Shown: one piece after another, positions 1 to 10,910 of the stretch
Numbering within the stretch: the first letter of the stretch is position 1
Layout: the number at the start of each line of letters is the position of its first letter
Source of the DNA: Larix kaempferi
Lineage: Eukaryota; Streptophyta; Pinopsida; Pinales; Pinaceae
NCBI GenBank assembly: GCA_027924585.1
Contig: BSBM01000001.1
Location: forward strand, 53,126,501-53,190,500
Reading direction: 5' to 3'
Length of the DNA: 64,000 nt
Notes under the pieces: generated by a model
Told to the model about the DNA's origin: nothing
The model's database searches: none
The model's input: only the letters and a program-made list of their open reading frames with translations
Made by a program: the position numbers and the translations under genes

Positions 1-2448
1 GTATGCCCCCTTGCCTAGGCAGGTCTGCACGATGTAAGGGCCTTGCCACATGGATTCAAACTTCCCTTTGCCAGTTTTGTCGTGGGCTTGATCATAGGCG
101 AGGACGAGGTCCCCTTCATGGAAAGTTCGAGGGTGAACATGTTTGTCGTAACCGGCTTTGGAGCGGTTCTTGGCAGCTTCGATGTTCTGAAGAGTGGCAC
201 GACGGTCTTCATCAGCTTGTTCAAGTGTCAGCAGACGCTGCTCGAGGGGGGAGGTGAAGATATCACGGAACTCGTGGAAGAGTTGTTTGTAGTCCTCAAT
301 CTCCTGCTCGCTGCAGGAGGCTCCTAAAGTAATGAGGTCAGGGGCACATCCTGGGAACTTTGAGGGAGGAATAGGACGTTGTTTCTGACGGATGGGGGGT
401 ACATCAGGCCATGTGTCAATGTGGTGCTCTATAATGGCGGGGTCACGACCGGGCATTTCGGTATAGGACCAGGAAAAGACATCACGGAATTCTCGGAAAA
501 GGTTTATGTAGTCCTCAATCTCTTGTTTACTGCAGAATGCTCCTAAAGTGATGAGTTCAGGGGCACGTCCTGGGGCAGCGATATCAACTTGGATGACAGG
601 TGAGATGTTGGCCATGTTACCCTCCTCGAAGGCGTCAGGAGCAGGAATAGGGTCCTTGAACCAGTCTACCTTGGTGGGGAGTAGGTCTTTGGATTCAACC
701 GCAAATTGGGTAGCGGTGCTAGAGGAAGATGCTTCTGGAAGGAAATACGAACGATGGTGCATGTCATCCCAGGGATACTCTGGGGCAGTGAGGGCCTCAA
801 GAATCTCCTCATCGGTACGGAAAGTTTGCGTCGTCAAATCGGTTGACGAGGCGGTAGTGGTTGAAGAGATCATATAAATGATATTAACCTCTCCAGAAGG
901 GGGAGAAACCGCGGGGTAGATCTCCTCAATGGTGGGTGGTGTCGTCTCAAGGTCCAGATTGTTCATCTCATAGAGAGCCGTTCTATAATCCGGGAGATCG
1001 GGACAATGATGGGAGTAATACCTGTAAACGCCGCATATGGCACAGGAGTGGTTGGTACGCAGGGATTTGTCTTTGGGCTTAGGGGTGGGGTTTAGTTCGA
1101 CAATTGGGATGTTGGGGTCATCGTCGAGCATCTGCATGTGCTTCTGTAGGGCTGGTAACTGTGGACACTGATGAGTTGCATGGCCTAACTCGTCGCACAA
1201 TGAGCATTTGGGAGGAGCACGAAATACTGGAGGGTTTTTTACTGTCTTGGGAGGTGGTACAGCAGTGTAAGGTTGTGGACCTCTGCCCCCAGTGGGTTTG
1301 GGAGTAGGAGGTGGAGTCGTGGAGGACGAAGGGGTAGAGACACCAGGAGGTGGCTGAGAGGTAGTAGCCATGGGTTGCACCGGTTGGAGGACGACGTCTA
1401 GTGTCGGCAGGCAAACGGGAGGCGAAAGATACCATACGGGTAATCCCAAAGTTAACCCAGGGAGGCTAAGGGTAGCCATGACCGGGGCGCTTACTACGCC
1501 CGATGGAGGGACTAGGAAGGGGATCGTATGGATAGGTGTAACACCAATGTGGCTAGGTACCAATGGTGGTTTTGGAAACAAGGGTGGTTGATTGTCATGG
1601 GACAAGGTACATAAGTCAGACACTTCGGGTGTAGATGACGGGGGAGGAATGGATTGAAAGGTGGAGGTCATCGGCGCGTCTGAGTAGACTCCAGGTCCTG
1701 TAGAGGAAACAAACGAGGTGGTGGCACGAGAAACAGATTGTTCAACCATGGGGAGAACATTTTCAGGTGCCGCGGGGGCACTGGGATCATAGTAGGTGAG
1801 CTGGTCAACCTTAACCACGCGTCCCTCATGGGGGAACATCATGTTGCGAAAGACGGAAGAGGCAACCGCCCGCATGGCATACATGTAGCTACGGCCAAGT
1901 AAAAGGTTATAATCCAATTGGGCATTGATTACCTCAATGTCGATAAGGACGGTTTTACCACCTAACTGGACAGGGACATTGGCTAGGAGGCCTTGGGGCT
2001 GAGCCGAACGACCGTCGTAGGCACGTAATGCAGTGGTGGACTGCTGGAGAGTGGGGGATCCCAACTTCTGCCACACGAATGTAGACATGACGCATGTGGA
2101 GGCACCTTCATCGATGATGCATCGATGGATGACAAGATTCCGAACGGAAACAGAAACTTGGAATGCTAAGGAGGAAGGCAGGCGTGGTTCGGATTGGTCC
2201 AAATCAAATGCCATCAGATTCGAATCATTTGGGTCAATCCCCCCAATGGCGGAGAGTAAAGTCTTGCGCTGTGAAGGGCAGTTCTTCAAGACTTCTAACG
2301 CAGACATGGCTGCGGGAGATTGGGCTAGGTCGTCTACAATGTTGTAGTTTGACGCAGCACATGCATTGGGGTTATTGTTGATACGGTGAAGTGGGAAACG
2401 AGGGGCTTTGGGAGCGCCATCTAATGGAGGTGGAGGGATACGTAATGC
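1..2448 (-). pseudogene. Retrotransposon pol fragment: protease, zinc knuckle, RT start fused to integrase tail
   Basis: On the minus strand one frame stays open from just after a TAA (2449-2451) to the window edge. It begins with a retroviral-type aspartic protease whose active site reads IIDEGASTCVMS (about 2095-2130) and whose later motif is YNLLLGRSYMYAM (about 1870-1910). A proline-rich linker follows, with a zinc knuckle CSLCDELGHATHQC near 1165-1210. Next comes the conserved lead-in to reverse transcriptase, EFRDVFSWSYTEMPGRDP (about 435-495). Instead of RT, the linker motif LITLGASCS repeats and runs in frame into an integrase C-terminal segment (AKNRSKAGYDKHVHP, then FESMWQGPYIV). 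The palm, RNase H and integrase catalytic core are absent. The protease triad is DEG rather than the usual D-S/T-G, as in related plant elements. Confidence 0.88.
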
Positions 2449-3008
2449 TTAATCGGTGGGATGAGCGGTAGTAGGTTTATCTGTGGGAGGTACGTCAGTG
2501 GTGGAGCCATATTGGTTCCGACGGGTCTGAAGGTTGACGTCCGTGGATGACATCATCGATAGGTGGTGGGTACCTGAGTCAAACATGGGTTGATCAGGAG
2601 CAGCGTAAGTGATTTGCTGTTGTTGGGGTTGCGCGTTAGCTTGAGGGGCCAACGGCTGAGTGTTCACCACGCCTTGGGTTGGTAAGGGGTTTTGCAGAAC
2701 CAAAGGTGGCTGCTAAGGCTGAGGGGGGTTAGGTGGCACCTGAGGAGCCGCATGCCCTTGGCGGTGGGAATCGTCAACCCAGAGCTGCCGAGCTCGCTCT
2801 AAGTGTGGGAAAGTATGCGTGTAGTGTCCATAGACCCCACAAATAGAACAAGGGTGGTTTGTTCGCAAATTGGGGTTTTTAGCCTACTTGGGTGGGCGAT
2901 CAGGGTTTTGATTAGCAGGGGACGCATTGTTGTTGTCGGGGGGATTAGCCGGTTGACTGGCTTGGTCTGCAGGTTGTTGTTCCCACGATTACGGCCCTTG
3001 CCACGGTT
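2449..3008 (-). pseudogene. Degraded gag-pol junction with zinc knuckle
   Basis: This stretch links gag to the protease frame and is broken. In the downstream frame stops fall near 2886 (TAG), 2712-2714 (TAG) and 2449 (TAA). The gag frame itself stops with TAG at 3009-3011, after which recognisable residues (NRGKGRNRGNNN) continue in that frame before a shift near 2960. A CCHC-like motif, CSICGVYGHYTHTF (about 2825-2865), has phenylalanine where the last cysteine is expected. Most stops are explained by CAG or CAA changing to TAG or TAA, as expected from cytosine deamination of a methylated repeat. Confidence 0.75.
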
Positions 3009-4754
3009 CTATTGGCCCTGGTTGCGTTGGTTGTTCTGGTTTTGCTGCGGGTTTTGTTGGGCGTAAACTTGCCCTTGGGCAACAGGTGGGTTCTGAGGTT
3101 GCGCAGGTGCAGGAGCAGGCTGCGGTGGATAATTTGCAGGTGGAGGCTGAGCAGGTGCAGCAACTTGAGGGGGTTGCTGATATGGATGCGGAGCAGGTTG
3201 TGGATTTGCCGTAGGGGCTGCCTGTGGCGGATAATAAGCAGGTTGGGCCTGTGAAGGCGCAGGAGCTGGGGCAGCCTGCTGATGGTAGTAAGGCTGAGGT
3301 GCGACTGGGTGGGCATAAGCGGGAGTCGCATGACCGAAGCATTGAGGAGGACATGCGGGTCCATGGTGATGGTGATGTGTCATGGGAGCATATGAGTTGG
3401 TTGCTCCAGACTGTGAGGTATCCCGTGAAAGGTCGGGGCCAGGGGTAGGACGTGCAATAGAAAATGGTTGAGGATGCGAAGAAACACGGCCGATGATACC
3501 GTCTGCAGCGTGGGATGCCCCCGGCGCATCATGCTGGGAGGGCTCGCCGCGAGGGGCGTCAGGTATAAGGGTATAAAGGTAGCCCGACTGGGCGTAAATG
3601 AGGTCGAACTGCTGTGCCTTAAGGATGGCCTCTTCTTCAGACTGGGGTCTTTCTGATGCCACATCCTTAGCGATAACAGGGAGAAGGGATTTGAGGAACC
3701 AATCTAGGAAGATACGGTCGTCTAGTTTGATCTTGCATAAGCTACGGCGTCGACACCACTCATGGATGTGGTCCGTGATATGGGTAGCCGTGTTTTGTCT
3801 GCAGGATAGGAGGATCTCAACGCCCGCGTCATAGCGGACAGGCAACTGGAAGAACTGCAGGAAGGTCGAGGAAAGGGAAGCAAAGGTGGCATGGGTCACA
3901 TGAGGTTGCTCGATATACCACTTGGCTGCAGAGCCAGTGAAGGTGCACTGTAAGAGACGGAGGCGAACAGAGTCATCCACGATGGAGTTAGAGGAACACC
4001 ATAGGTGGAAAGACATGATATGGTTTTGTGGGTCCTCACCTGCCTTGCCCTCGAACTTAGGGATGTCAGAGGGGAGCTTGGTAGGCATATGAGGCCACGT
4101 AGGGTCGTGTCGAATAGGTTCGTTGGTCAATCTGGCCAGGTCAGGTAGGTTTAGGCTAGCCATGAACGACAAACTGGAAGAAGGATGTGACACAGTAGTG
4201 GGTTGGACCAAGCTGGGGCCAATGCCCCCAAGTGGAGGGGTAGGATTTGGGATGGTGCCCCCAAGTGGGGGAACTAAGGTGGTGGAAGATGGTCCAACAC
4301 CACCGTGGGTAGTGTGAGTCACTGATGTAGTGGGGATAGGGATTCCCGCTGCGGGAATAGGTACCGTAAGGGGGACGGTAGATGGGGGCCCCATGGAGGG
4401 CATACCCAAAAGAGGTGTAGTAACTGGTGTAGTGGTGGATGTGCCACCAATGGTTCCTATAACAAAAGGAGTGGAAGTCGTGCCAACCATGGGGCTAGTA
4501 GGGGCAGTGTAAATAGGGTTCTCAGACTCTTCGTCAGAATCGGAGGTAAAGTAAGGAGCATCAATATCTGGTGACGGAGTCCTATGTCGTTGACGAGTGG
4601 AGTCAAGTGACAAGGCTCTAGATCTGTGATGAGTGGTATCAACGGATGATGATCGGAATCTATGACGTGTGGTGTCAAGAGAACCGTGCTGTGGGGGCTC
4701 GCCCCTGAGGCGCCGAGAATGTCTCGGGGACTCAATGGTGACGGATGGTGTCAA
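3009..4754 (-). CDS. Ty3/gypsy gag-like protein
   Basis: A 581-codon open frame. Residues 1-200 are Ser/Thr/Pro-rich and disordered. Residues about 215-380 form the conserved retrotransposon gag (capsid) region, including LPSDIPKFEGKAGEDPQNHI, a tryptophan-rich block around AAKWYIEQ, and FLDWFLKSLLPVI. The C-terminus is rich in Pro, Gln and Ala. The stop at 3009 is probably a CAA/CAG-to-TAG change, because zinc-knuckle-like sequence continues beyond it. There is no ATG at the left edge: the listed start is a TTG, and the frame is open only from a TGA near 4780. CCACAG just upstream could be a splice acceptor, so the true N-terminus may be encoded on a leader exon or be lost. Confidence 0.8.
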   Translation of the reverse strand: MTPSVTIESPRHSRRLRGEPPQHGSLDTTRHRFRSSSVDTTHHRSRALSLDSTRQRHRTPSPDIDAPYFTSDSDEESENPIYTAPTSPMVGTTSTPFVIGTIGGTSTTTPVTTPLLGMPSMGPPSTVPLTVPIPAAGIPIPTTSVTHTTHGGVGPSSTTLVPPLGGTIPNPTPPLGGIGPSLVQPTTVSHPSSSLSFMASLNLPDLARLTNEPIRHDPTWPHMPTKLPSDIPKFEGKAGEDPQNHIMSFHLWCSSNSIVDDSVRLRLLQCTFTGSAAKWYIEQPHVTHATFASLSSTFLQFFQLPVRYDAGVEILLSCRQNTATHITDHIHEWCRRRSLCKIKLDDRIFLDWFLKSLLPVIAKDVASERPQSEEEAILKAQQFDLIYAQSGYLYTLIPDAPRGEPSQHDAPGASHAADGIIGRVSSHPQPFSIARPTPGPDLSRDTSQSGATNSYAPMTHHHHHGPACPPQCFGHATPAYAHPVAPQPYYHQQAAPAPAPSQAQPAYYPPQAAPTANPQPAPHPYQQPPQVAAPAQPPPANYPPQPAPAPAQPQNPPVAQGQVYAQQNPQQNQNNQRNQGQ

Positions 4755-6281
4755 ATCTCTGTGGGTTGAGGTGAGTAGAAAAACAGCTCAAAAAAGGGCC
4801 TAATGCAACCGAGTGTGTAGAAGGAGAGCTAAAAAACAAGGCACTCAGGCCAACAACCAACTCGAAACACCCATTGCAATAGCTGTGCTACAATAGGTGG
4901 AGTATCAACAAATATGGTCAGAATACCAACAAGCAGCAGGTTTCCTAAAAAGAAAATGTGGTGGACGCACTAGACCAAAGGGAGGTAAAGGAGCATGCAA
5001 ACACCTAACTAAAAGTATTCTGACTCAACTAAACATATCCTCTGCAAGGTGATGAAATCCAAGTCAGACAATATGAGTAGGAAAGCCAAGTGGCTATGAT
5101 ATCCCCCTACCGGGAGGGACACCGGGTAGTCAATCCTAGAAGAATGGCAACTAAGATACCCCGTTCATGACACGTCCAGAAAGGTGAATCTGCCGTTTAG
5201 TTCGTTTACCGCAATACCCCTATACAGGGATATCCCGCGAACCGCGAAAGGTAGCCCTTCGGTTACTGAATGGAGTGCGGTATTCCACTCAGGCCTCCGG
5301 AACCAGTCTCCCGACTTCAACCCTCCTAAGGGAGAGGCCCTCTGATAAACTGGTCGTGACCGTGCCAAAAAGTACTAGGGGATTTTGGTTCCCTATTTGG
5401 ACAACAACTATGTCTCAAGTGAAAGTAACCGAGGGGTGTTATTGGAAGCCTATCCCCCCGATCCTACCTAACTACAATGATTCTTTTGTGTTCCCCAAGT
5501 GGGGTTAGAATGTTGGTTCAGTTAGGTAATTTTTAAGGCTCACTTGATTTATGTGACAGAGTGTGTGCTCGTGAGGTTATGAACCCAAAATAGAAGTGCC
5601 ACAAGGGGGGCAACTTCTAACTATCAATAATGCTGGAATTGAAACTTTAACTTGCAAAATTTTTTGAATTAAAAATACTGAAATTTTAAAAGAATTCTGT
5701 AAAGGGAACAGAAATTATGTTGCAGAAAGGCTGTAAGGAAGTGGGACTGTAGGTAGGACAGGGGGCTATTCAGATGCAGAAAATATTGCAGCAAAAGGGG
5801 CTGGGCTCAAAACAGGAAAAATGCAGAAATCAGACCGCGGTTCTGTGGCGAATCGGAACAGGCAGACCGCGGGTTTGAAGGAAATAGACGCGGTCAGGTC
5901 GCGGCTTTCGGGCCAACAGACACAGTCGGGACGCAGGAAATAGGGAAAAAGACGCAGTCGGGTCGCGGCAAAAAGGCTAACAGACGCAGTCGGGACGCGG
6001 GAAAGAGGCTGAAAGCCACAGTCGGGACGCGGGAAAATGGCCGACAGGCGCAGTCAGATCGCAGCAAACAGGCTGATTAGCCGCGGCCGAATCGCAGGTA
6101 ACAGACTTGAATCCGCCGGCAGGGCGTCAGAAACCGTCTGAGAGCCGTGGTCGGGTCGCAGGTAAAGGCCTGAAAGACGCGGTCGGGACGCGACTGCAGA
6201 GGGAAAAAGCGCGGTGTGCGGCGGCCGAAAGGGACAGCCGAAAAGAAAAAAAAATTTAAAAACGAAACCAGAAATTCAAAA
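4755..6281 (-). other. Retrotransposon untranslated leader
   Basis: About 1.5 kb between primer-binding site and gag with no coding frame I can support. It holds the GC-rich minisatellite listed separately (5820-6190). Confidence 0.6.
5820..6190 (-). repeat. GC-rich minisatellite in the retrotransposon leader
   Basis: About ten imperfect copies of a 25-40 bp unit around the core CGCAGTCGGGACGCGGGAAA, separated by short variable spacers. It is much richer in G+C and CpG than its surroundings. It lies between primer-binding site and gag, where packaging or dimerisation signals would be expected, but no function is shown. Confidence 0.75.
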
Positions 6282-6299
6282 TCTAGGGGAGTCGCCAAA
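6282..6299 (-). promoter_or_regulatory. Primer-binding site of the Ty3/gypsy element
   Basis: The minus strand reads TGGCGACTCCCCTAG directly downstream of the LTR end. TGGCGA-type sites complementary to a tRNA 3' end are usual in plant Ty3/gypsy elements. The tRNA was not identified. Confidence 0.65.
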
Positions 6300-6303
6300 A
6301 CTG

Positions 6304-7047
6304 TGGCTAGGGTTTGACCCCTAGCTTGTGCAAATGAGCACCTACTAAGGAGAAAGGACTCCTTAGTAGCAGTTCAGTAAATGTAAATAATTAAACTAAA
6401 ACAAAATATAGAAACTAATGTAAAACATGCATAAAACATAAAGACAACAATTTGTAAAAAAGGGTTTTGTATTAATATTACCTTCAATGTGAAGGTTGAT
6501 GAAGCTCCTTGCAATGTCCAAGAGGGTTGCTCCAAGCTCCAATGTGCTCCTTCTCTTTCTCCAATGGTGGGGATGGGCCAAAAGTGGCTCTCAAGGTGAA
6601 AGTAGTTCAATGGTGAACTAGGGTTTCGAGAGAGATTTTGGCAGAGTAAGGGTATATTTGATTGTGGATATGGAATAAGGGATCTCCATCACCTATTTAT
6701 AGTTTTTTGGTGGTGGAGTGCTGACCCATGGTTTTGGGAAACACATGGTTTTGGGCAGCTGCATAGGGTTTTTTCCTCCTTTTCCTCATTATTTTATATT
6801 TTTTATTCCCTTTTTAGGGGATTTTTGCTATTTTTGAGGAATTTTGGATATTTTTTGAGGAAAAAGGGGTTTTTTAGCTTTTTTAGGCTATTTTGAGGGT
6901 TTTGTGGCCTTTTGGAGGCATTTTAGGCCCTTTGGAGGCTTTTTAATGGGATTTTTTGGGATTTTTAAGGGAAATATGGTAGGAAAATGGACAAATGAGC
7001 CATGTAATGTGGTAGATGAGGTAGTGAACACTTTTTGGGTGTTAACA
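6304..7047 (-). repeat. 5' LTR of the Ty3/gypsy element
   Basis: On the minus strand it starts TGTTAACACCC and ends near CCACA a few bases before the primer-binding site, giving about 744 bp. It contains a TATA box. The end is approximate because the partner LTR is outside the window. Confidence 0.6.
6692..6701 (-). promoter_or_regulatory. TATA box in the 5' LTR
   Basis: TATAAATAGG on the minus strand, about 390 bp before the LTR 3' end and in the correct orientation to transcribe gag. Confidence 0.6.
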
Positions 7048-9752
7048 GTAGGGACTATGCTGCATCACAACTCTTGTTTATTTTAATGGTCAAATTTGAA
7101 TTTCTTCGTTTTTTTAGAGGCAACACTTTCTACAGCCAAATCGAGAAAATGAGGCACTACAAAGAAGTATTGGAAATGCATACAATGTGAGGGGGAAGTC
7201 ACTCATGTCTATGTTTATAATTATGAAGGGATCCATTAACATGTATGTGCTTGTTACACCAGTTGTTACTGCTAATAAATAATGAACTCTCCTTTTATTA
7301 CACATAATTGAGAACTATTAACCAAATCATCTGGGCAAAGAACAAATGTTATTAAGATTTCAAGAAATGTTTACGATACAAAGGCTTATTAAAGAAAATA
7401 GTGTAAACTCTGTAATGTCACAATGTGACATAACCATTATTGAACATCTCATTTGATATAACTGTCAATAAATGTCAGAATGCAATATAATCATTGAGGA
7501 ACATATGCAACAATATTCTTCATGATTGTCACAATGTGTCATAACTATTGGGAATATAGAAAGTTCAGAATCAACCAAGTTTGATTTCTCATGTTGATTT
7601 GAATACCTTTTCACTTTCGTGTTTCTTATTTACATATGGAAACTACATCAGGTTTTCCCTTACTCGCCACCTTAAATGATATGTGATGGATTCAATGCAC
7701 ATCCACTACAATGAGGAATGACATACTCACTCATAGTTAAGCATAGTCAAGCATAGCCAAACATGGTCAACCCTAACCAAACATACTCAACCATGGTCAC
7801 CCATGTATAAACCGTAGTCAATCATAATACACCTTGTTCACCCATGGTCAAACAATAGTTGATTATGGTTATCCATGGTTAAACCTAGTCAACCATGGTT
7901 AAACTTAGTTAGCCATGGTTCAACATGGTCAATTATGGATAACCAAAGTCAACCATAGTCAGCCAAGGTTAATTAAATTCAACCATTGTAACCCTTTTTC
8001 TAACCATGGCCAACCATGGTCAACCATATTCAATCATAGTTAAACATCCTCAATGGAACACTAGTACAAAATGCGAAATTTCTAACTAAAAAAAACTAAA
8101 ATTGGCATATAAACTAATATTTGTAGGAGACGACTAATTGTAGTCACTGTTTTCTCATTAATAATCCATTTTACATATAACCACTTGGTATTTCGACCTA
8201 AAAATTTATGGAGATGATGAATAGAGTATATTAATCATATTAAAACATAAATAGATCATGAGAAGCTCTCCCAAAGAGTACAAGAGCTCACCAAAAATTC
8301 CCTCCCTCAAGGGTCAAGAATATGCCATCAAAACGGGAAATGGTTGAGAGAGTGTGATGCACTAGAAGAAACCATGAGCTGCCCTGTAGCTTACACTTGC
8401 AAATAAAAAATCCATTAAATATCCAAATCACAAGCCTAAATGGCCTTTCCAATTACCAACTTGGATGGGAATCTTTCACCCTCAAAATCGGCTAAGGCAA
8501 GAAACTAGTCATCCACTAGCCCTCCCTCTTCACAAATGCAATTGCAAATTTCTCAAAGGATCAAAAGATGGTTTCATTCTTTGTTATAGAAATTTATAAA
8601 ATTCTAATGTCCTCCATGGTTCGAATTTATTCCAAGAGACTCATTCCAACTCGAGTTGGGAAGAGATTCCAAAGAACGTCACTTGTACAACAATTCCTAG
8701 TCTCCCACTTCCACCAAATCACATGTGGAAACATATTAGCTGCCCTAACTCCCTTGAGCTCCCTCTTGGAGGCTATTTTTAGCCCTGACATGTCATATAT
8801 GACATATTTCATCCTTCAGGTCTGATTTGTGTCATACGTGTCATAGCATCTTCATCATTGTTGTCATAGAGCTAGGGAATCTAGCCCAAGTGTCTCACTA
8901 GATCCAAATTGCCTCTTCCTCTTCCATGGGAGTTACTCTTCCTCTACATTTCGACCTTGGATGAGTCATGCAATGAATAATAGCTTTTGAACTCCCCCAA
9001 GCATGTTACCATTCACCTTTAATTCGAATTGGTGAGAGAATGATGCCAAGTGTAGTGGGGAAATCTAGCCATATGTGGGTCCCCCTTCCTCCATGTGTCT
9101 TCATGATCAAATGCCACTTTGATTTTCACTTGTATATATTTATTTAGCTCTTTTATTAAATATTTATTCCATTCTAATGTTCAAACATCATTTATTATTC
9201 CCCTTATTCCAAATCCCAAAGCTTCCACCCCAAACCTAGGAAACTAGTAATTTTTCTCCTTGGCAATTATTTGACCCTTAGCATCAATCTAACAAACTCT
9301 AATGAATATGTCCAATGTGCTTAGGACATTGTGACCCAATTCAAAATTTGGGACATGAAAAATCCTCCCTTCCCAATATTGTTTGTCCTCGAGCAATTTC
9401 AAACATGGGTGTTGAAGAACCCGCTTCCTGTATAATTCTTTGAAGTTGCCATTGAATTTCCCAACTTTGAGTCTTCGAGCTTCCATGAAGATTTTAGAGA
9501 GGAACCACCATGCCTGCTACTTCACTACTCTGATTAAAATCACTTTTGAGTGGGGAATCCATCCCCCATACTGCTTGTTTCCCCAAAAAATTGAAACCAA
9601 TGAGACTAAGATTATTCCAAGGTCCCATTGGTTGTATTGCCCTCCAACAATTAGAAGTACTCTCCAATTCATAGTTCTTGGATCCCATTTTCTTGTATGC
9701 ATTCTTCCAAACATCATGAGTACAAAATATATATAATCAAAGTACATAAAAC
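7048..9752. other. Intergenic repeat-derived sequence, no gene seen
   Basis: Holds a CCATGG-rich tandem array (7735-8050) and AT-rich DNA. Two short minus-strand frames (9289-9486 and 9494-9747) follow the end of the split unknown ORF. A TGTTAG motif near 9283 (minus) could start an LTR, but no partner was found. Confidence 0.4.
7735..8050. repeat. CATGGT/AACC degenerate minisatellite
   Basis: Roughly 25 imperfect 10-14 bp copies of (A)ACCATGGTCA, with variants AACCATAGTC and AACATGGTCA. The core CCATGG is palindromic. Confidence 0.75.
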
Positions 9753-9921
9753 CTAATGAAAATGTACATCAAGGAGATGCTTCATCAAAGAATCGTGAAA
9801 GTGCTTATACCTCCAAGTAAGTAGACCACCATTTTCCAGGTGCATACAAGCATCAAGTGAACAATCAAATATGCTCCAATGACATAGGTGAGTGTCCCAT
9901 GTCCTATAATGCTGCTCGAAA
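9753..9921 (-). pseudogene. C-terminal part of an unknown ORF split by the CACTA-like element
   Basis: The minus strand is open for 56 codons up to the CACTA terminus at 9922, ending in TAG at 9753-9755. Joined to 33249-33727 it gives an uninterrupted 216-codon frame (479 + 169 = 648 bases). Residues such as FEQHYRTWDTHLCHW and LTWRYKHFHDSL look protein-like. I do not recognise the family; an accessory ORF of an LTR element is possible. Confidence 0.5.
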
Positions 9922-9947
9922 CACTAAAACAAAATAGCCCTTTAGCG

Positions 9948-10905
9948 GCGGTTTTGGATTGCAAGGGTCTTGGTAAAAACCCCCCTAAAAAAAATTTCAG
10001 ACCTTTAGAGGTGACCTTTTAAAACCGCCCCTAAAGGTCATGGAAATTGGACTTTTGGGGGCGGTTTTTGTAAACCCCCCCCTAAAAGCCGAATTCTCAT
10101 AACTTTTGGGGGCGGTTTGTCAAAACCCCCCTTAAAAGTCATGAGAATTGAACTTTTGGAGGCAGTTTTTTGGGAACCCCCCTTAAAAGTCATGAGAATT
10201 GAACTTTTGGAGGTGGTTGTTGGAAAACCCCCCCTAAAATCCCAATTCTCATAACTTTTGGGGGCAGTTTGTCAAAACCCCCCCTAAAAGTCATGAGAAT
10301 TGAACTTTTGGAGATGTTTTTTTGGGAACCCCCCTTAAAATTCATGAGAATTGAACTTTTAGAGGCGGTTGTTGGGAACCCCCCCCTAAAATCCCAATTC
10401 TCATAACTTTTGGGGGCGGTTTGTCAAAATTTCCCCTAAAATTCATGAGAATTGAACTTTTGGAGGTGGTTGTTGGAAAACCCCCCCTAAAAGCCCAATT
10501 CTCATAACTTGTGGGGGCGGTTTGTCAAACGCCCCCTAAAATTCATGAGAATTGAACTTATGGAGGTGGTTTGTTTGGAACCCCCCTTAAAAGTCATGAG
10601 AATTGAACTTTTGGAGGCAGATTTTTGGCACCCCCCTTAAAAGTCATGAAAATTGAGCTTGTGGAGGCAGTTTGTTGGAACCCCCCCCTAAAAGTCATGA
10701 GAATTGAACTTTTGGAAGCGGTTATTTGGAACCCCCCCTTAAAAGTCATGAGAATTGAACTTTTGGAGGCGAGTTGTTGAAACCCCCCTTAAAAGTCATG
10801 AGAATTGAACTTTTGGAGGTAGTTTATTGAACTCCCCCCCTAAAAGTCATGCGAATTGAAATTTGTTAGGAAGTTTTTTTAAAACCCCCTAAAAGTCATT
10901 TATGT
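9948..10905. repeat. Subterminal tandem array, left end of CACTA-like element
   Basis: About 19 units of roughly 50 bp, each built from GGGGCGGTTT, a short spacer, AACCCCCCCTAAAA and GTCATGAGAATTGAACTTTT. Some units run in reverse (CCCAATTCTCATAACTTTTGG), so the array contains many potential hairpins. Confidence 0.85.
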
Positions 10906-10910
10906 ACGTG

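Larger units (their letters stand above)
1..7047 (-). mobile_element. Ty3/gypsy LTR retrotransposon, 5' part, internally deleted
   Basis: Read on the minus strand the order is LTR (7047-6304), primer-binding site, leader with GC-rich repeats, gag, CCHC-type motifs, aspartic protease, the start of the RT region and then the integrase C-terminal tail, running off the left edge. The 3' LTR lies outside the window. Several stop codons and a frameshift between gag and protease show it no longer encodes a continuous polyprotein. RT, RNase H and the integrase core are missing, so it could only move with helper proteins. The lineage resembles plant Tat/Athila-type elements from the protease and linker motifs; that placement is an inference. 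Confidence 0.88.

Noticed and set aside
1118-1435. 105-codon minus-strand frame
   Set aside because: Shadow of the open pol frame in another phase, which contains the zinc knuckle.
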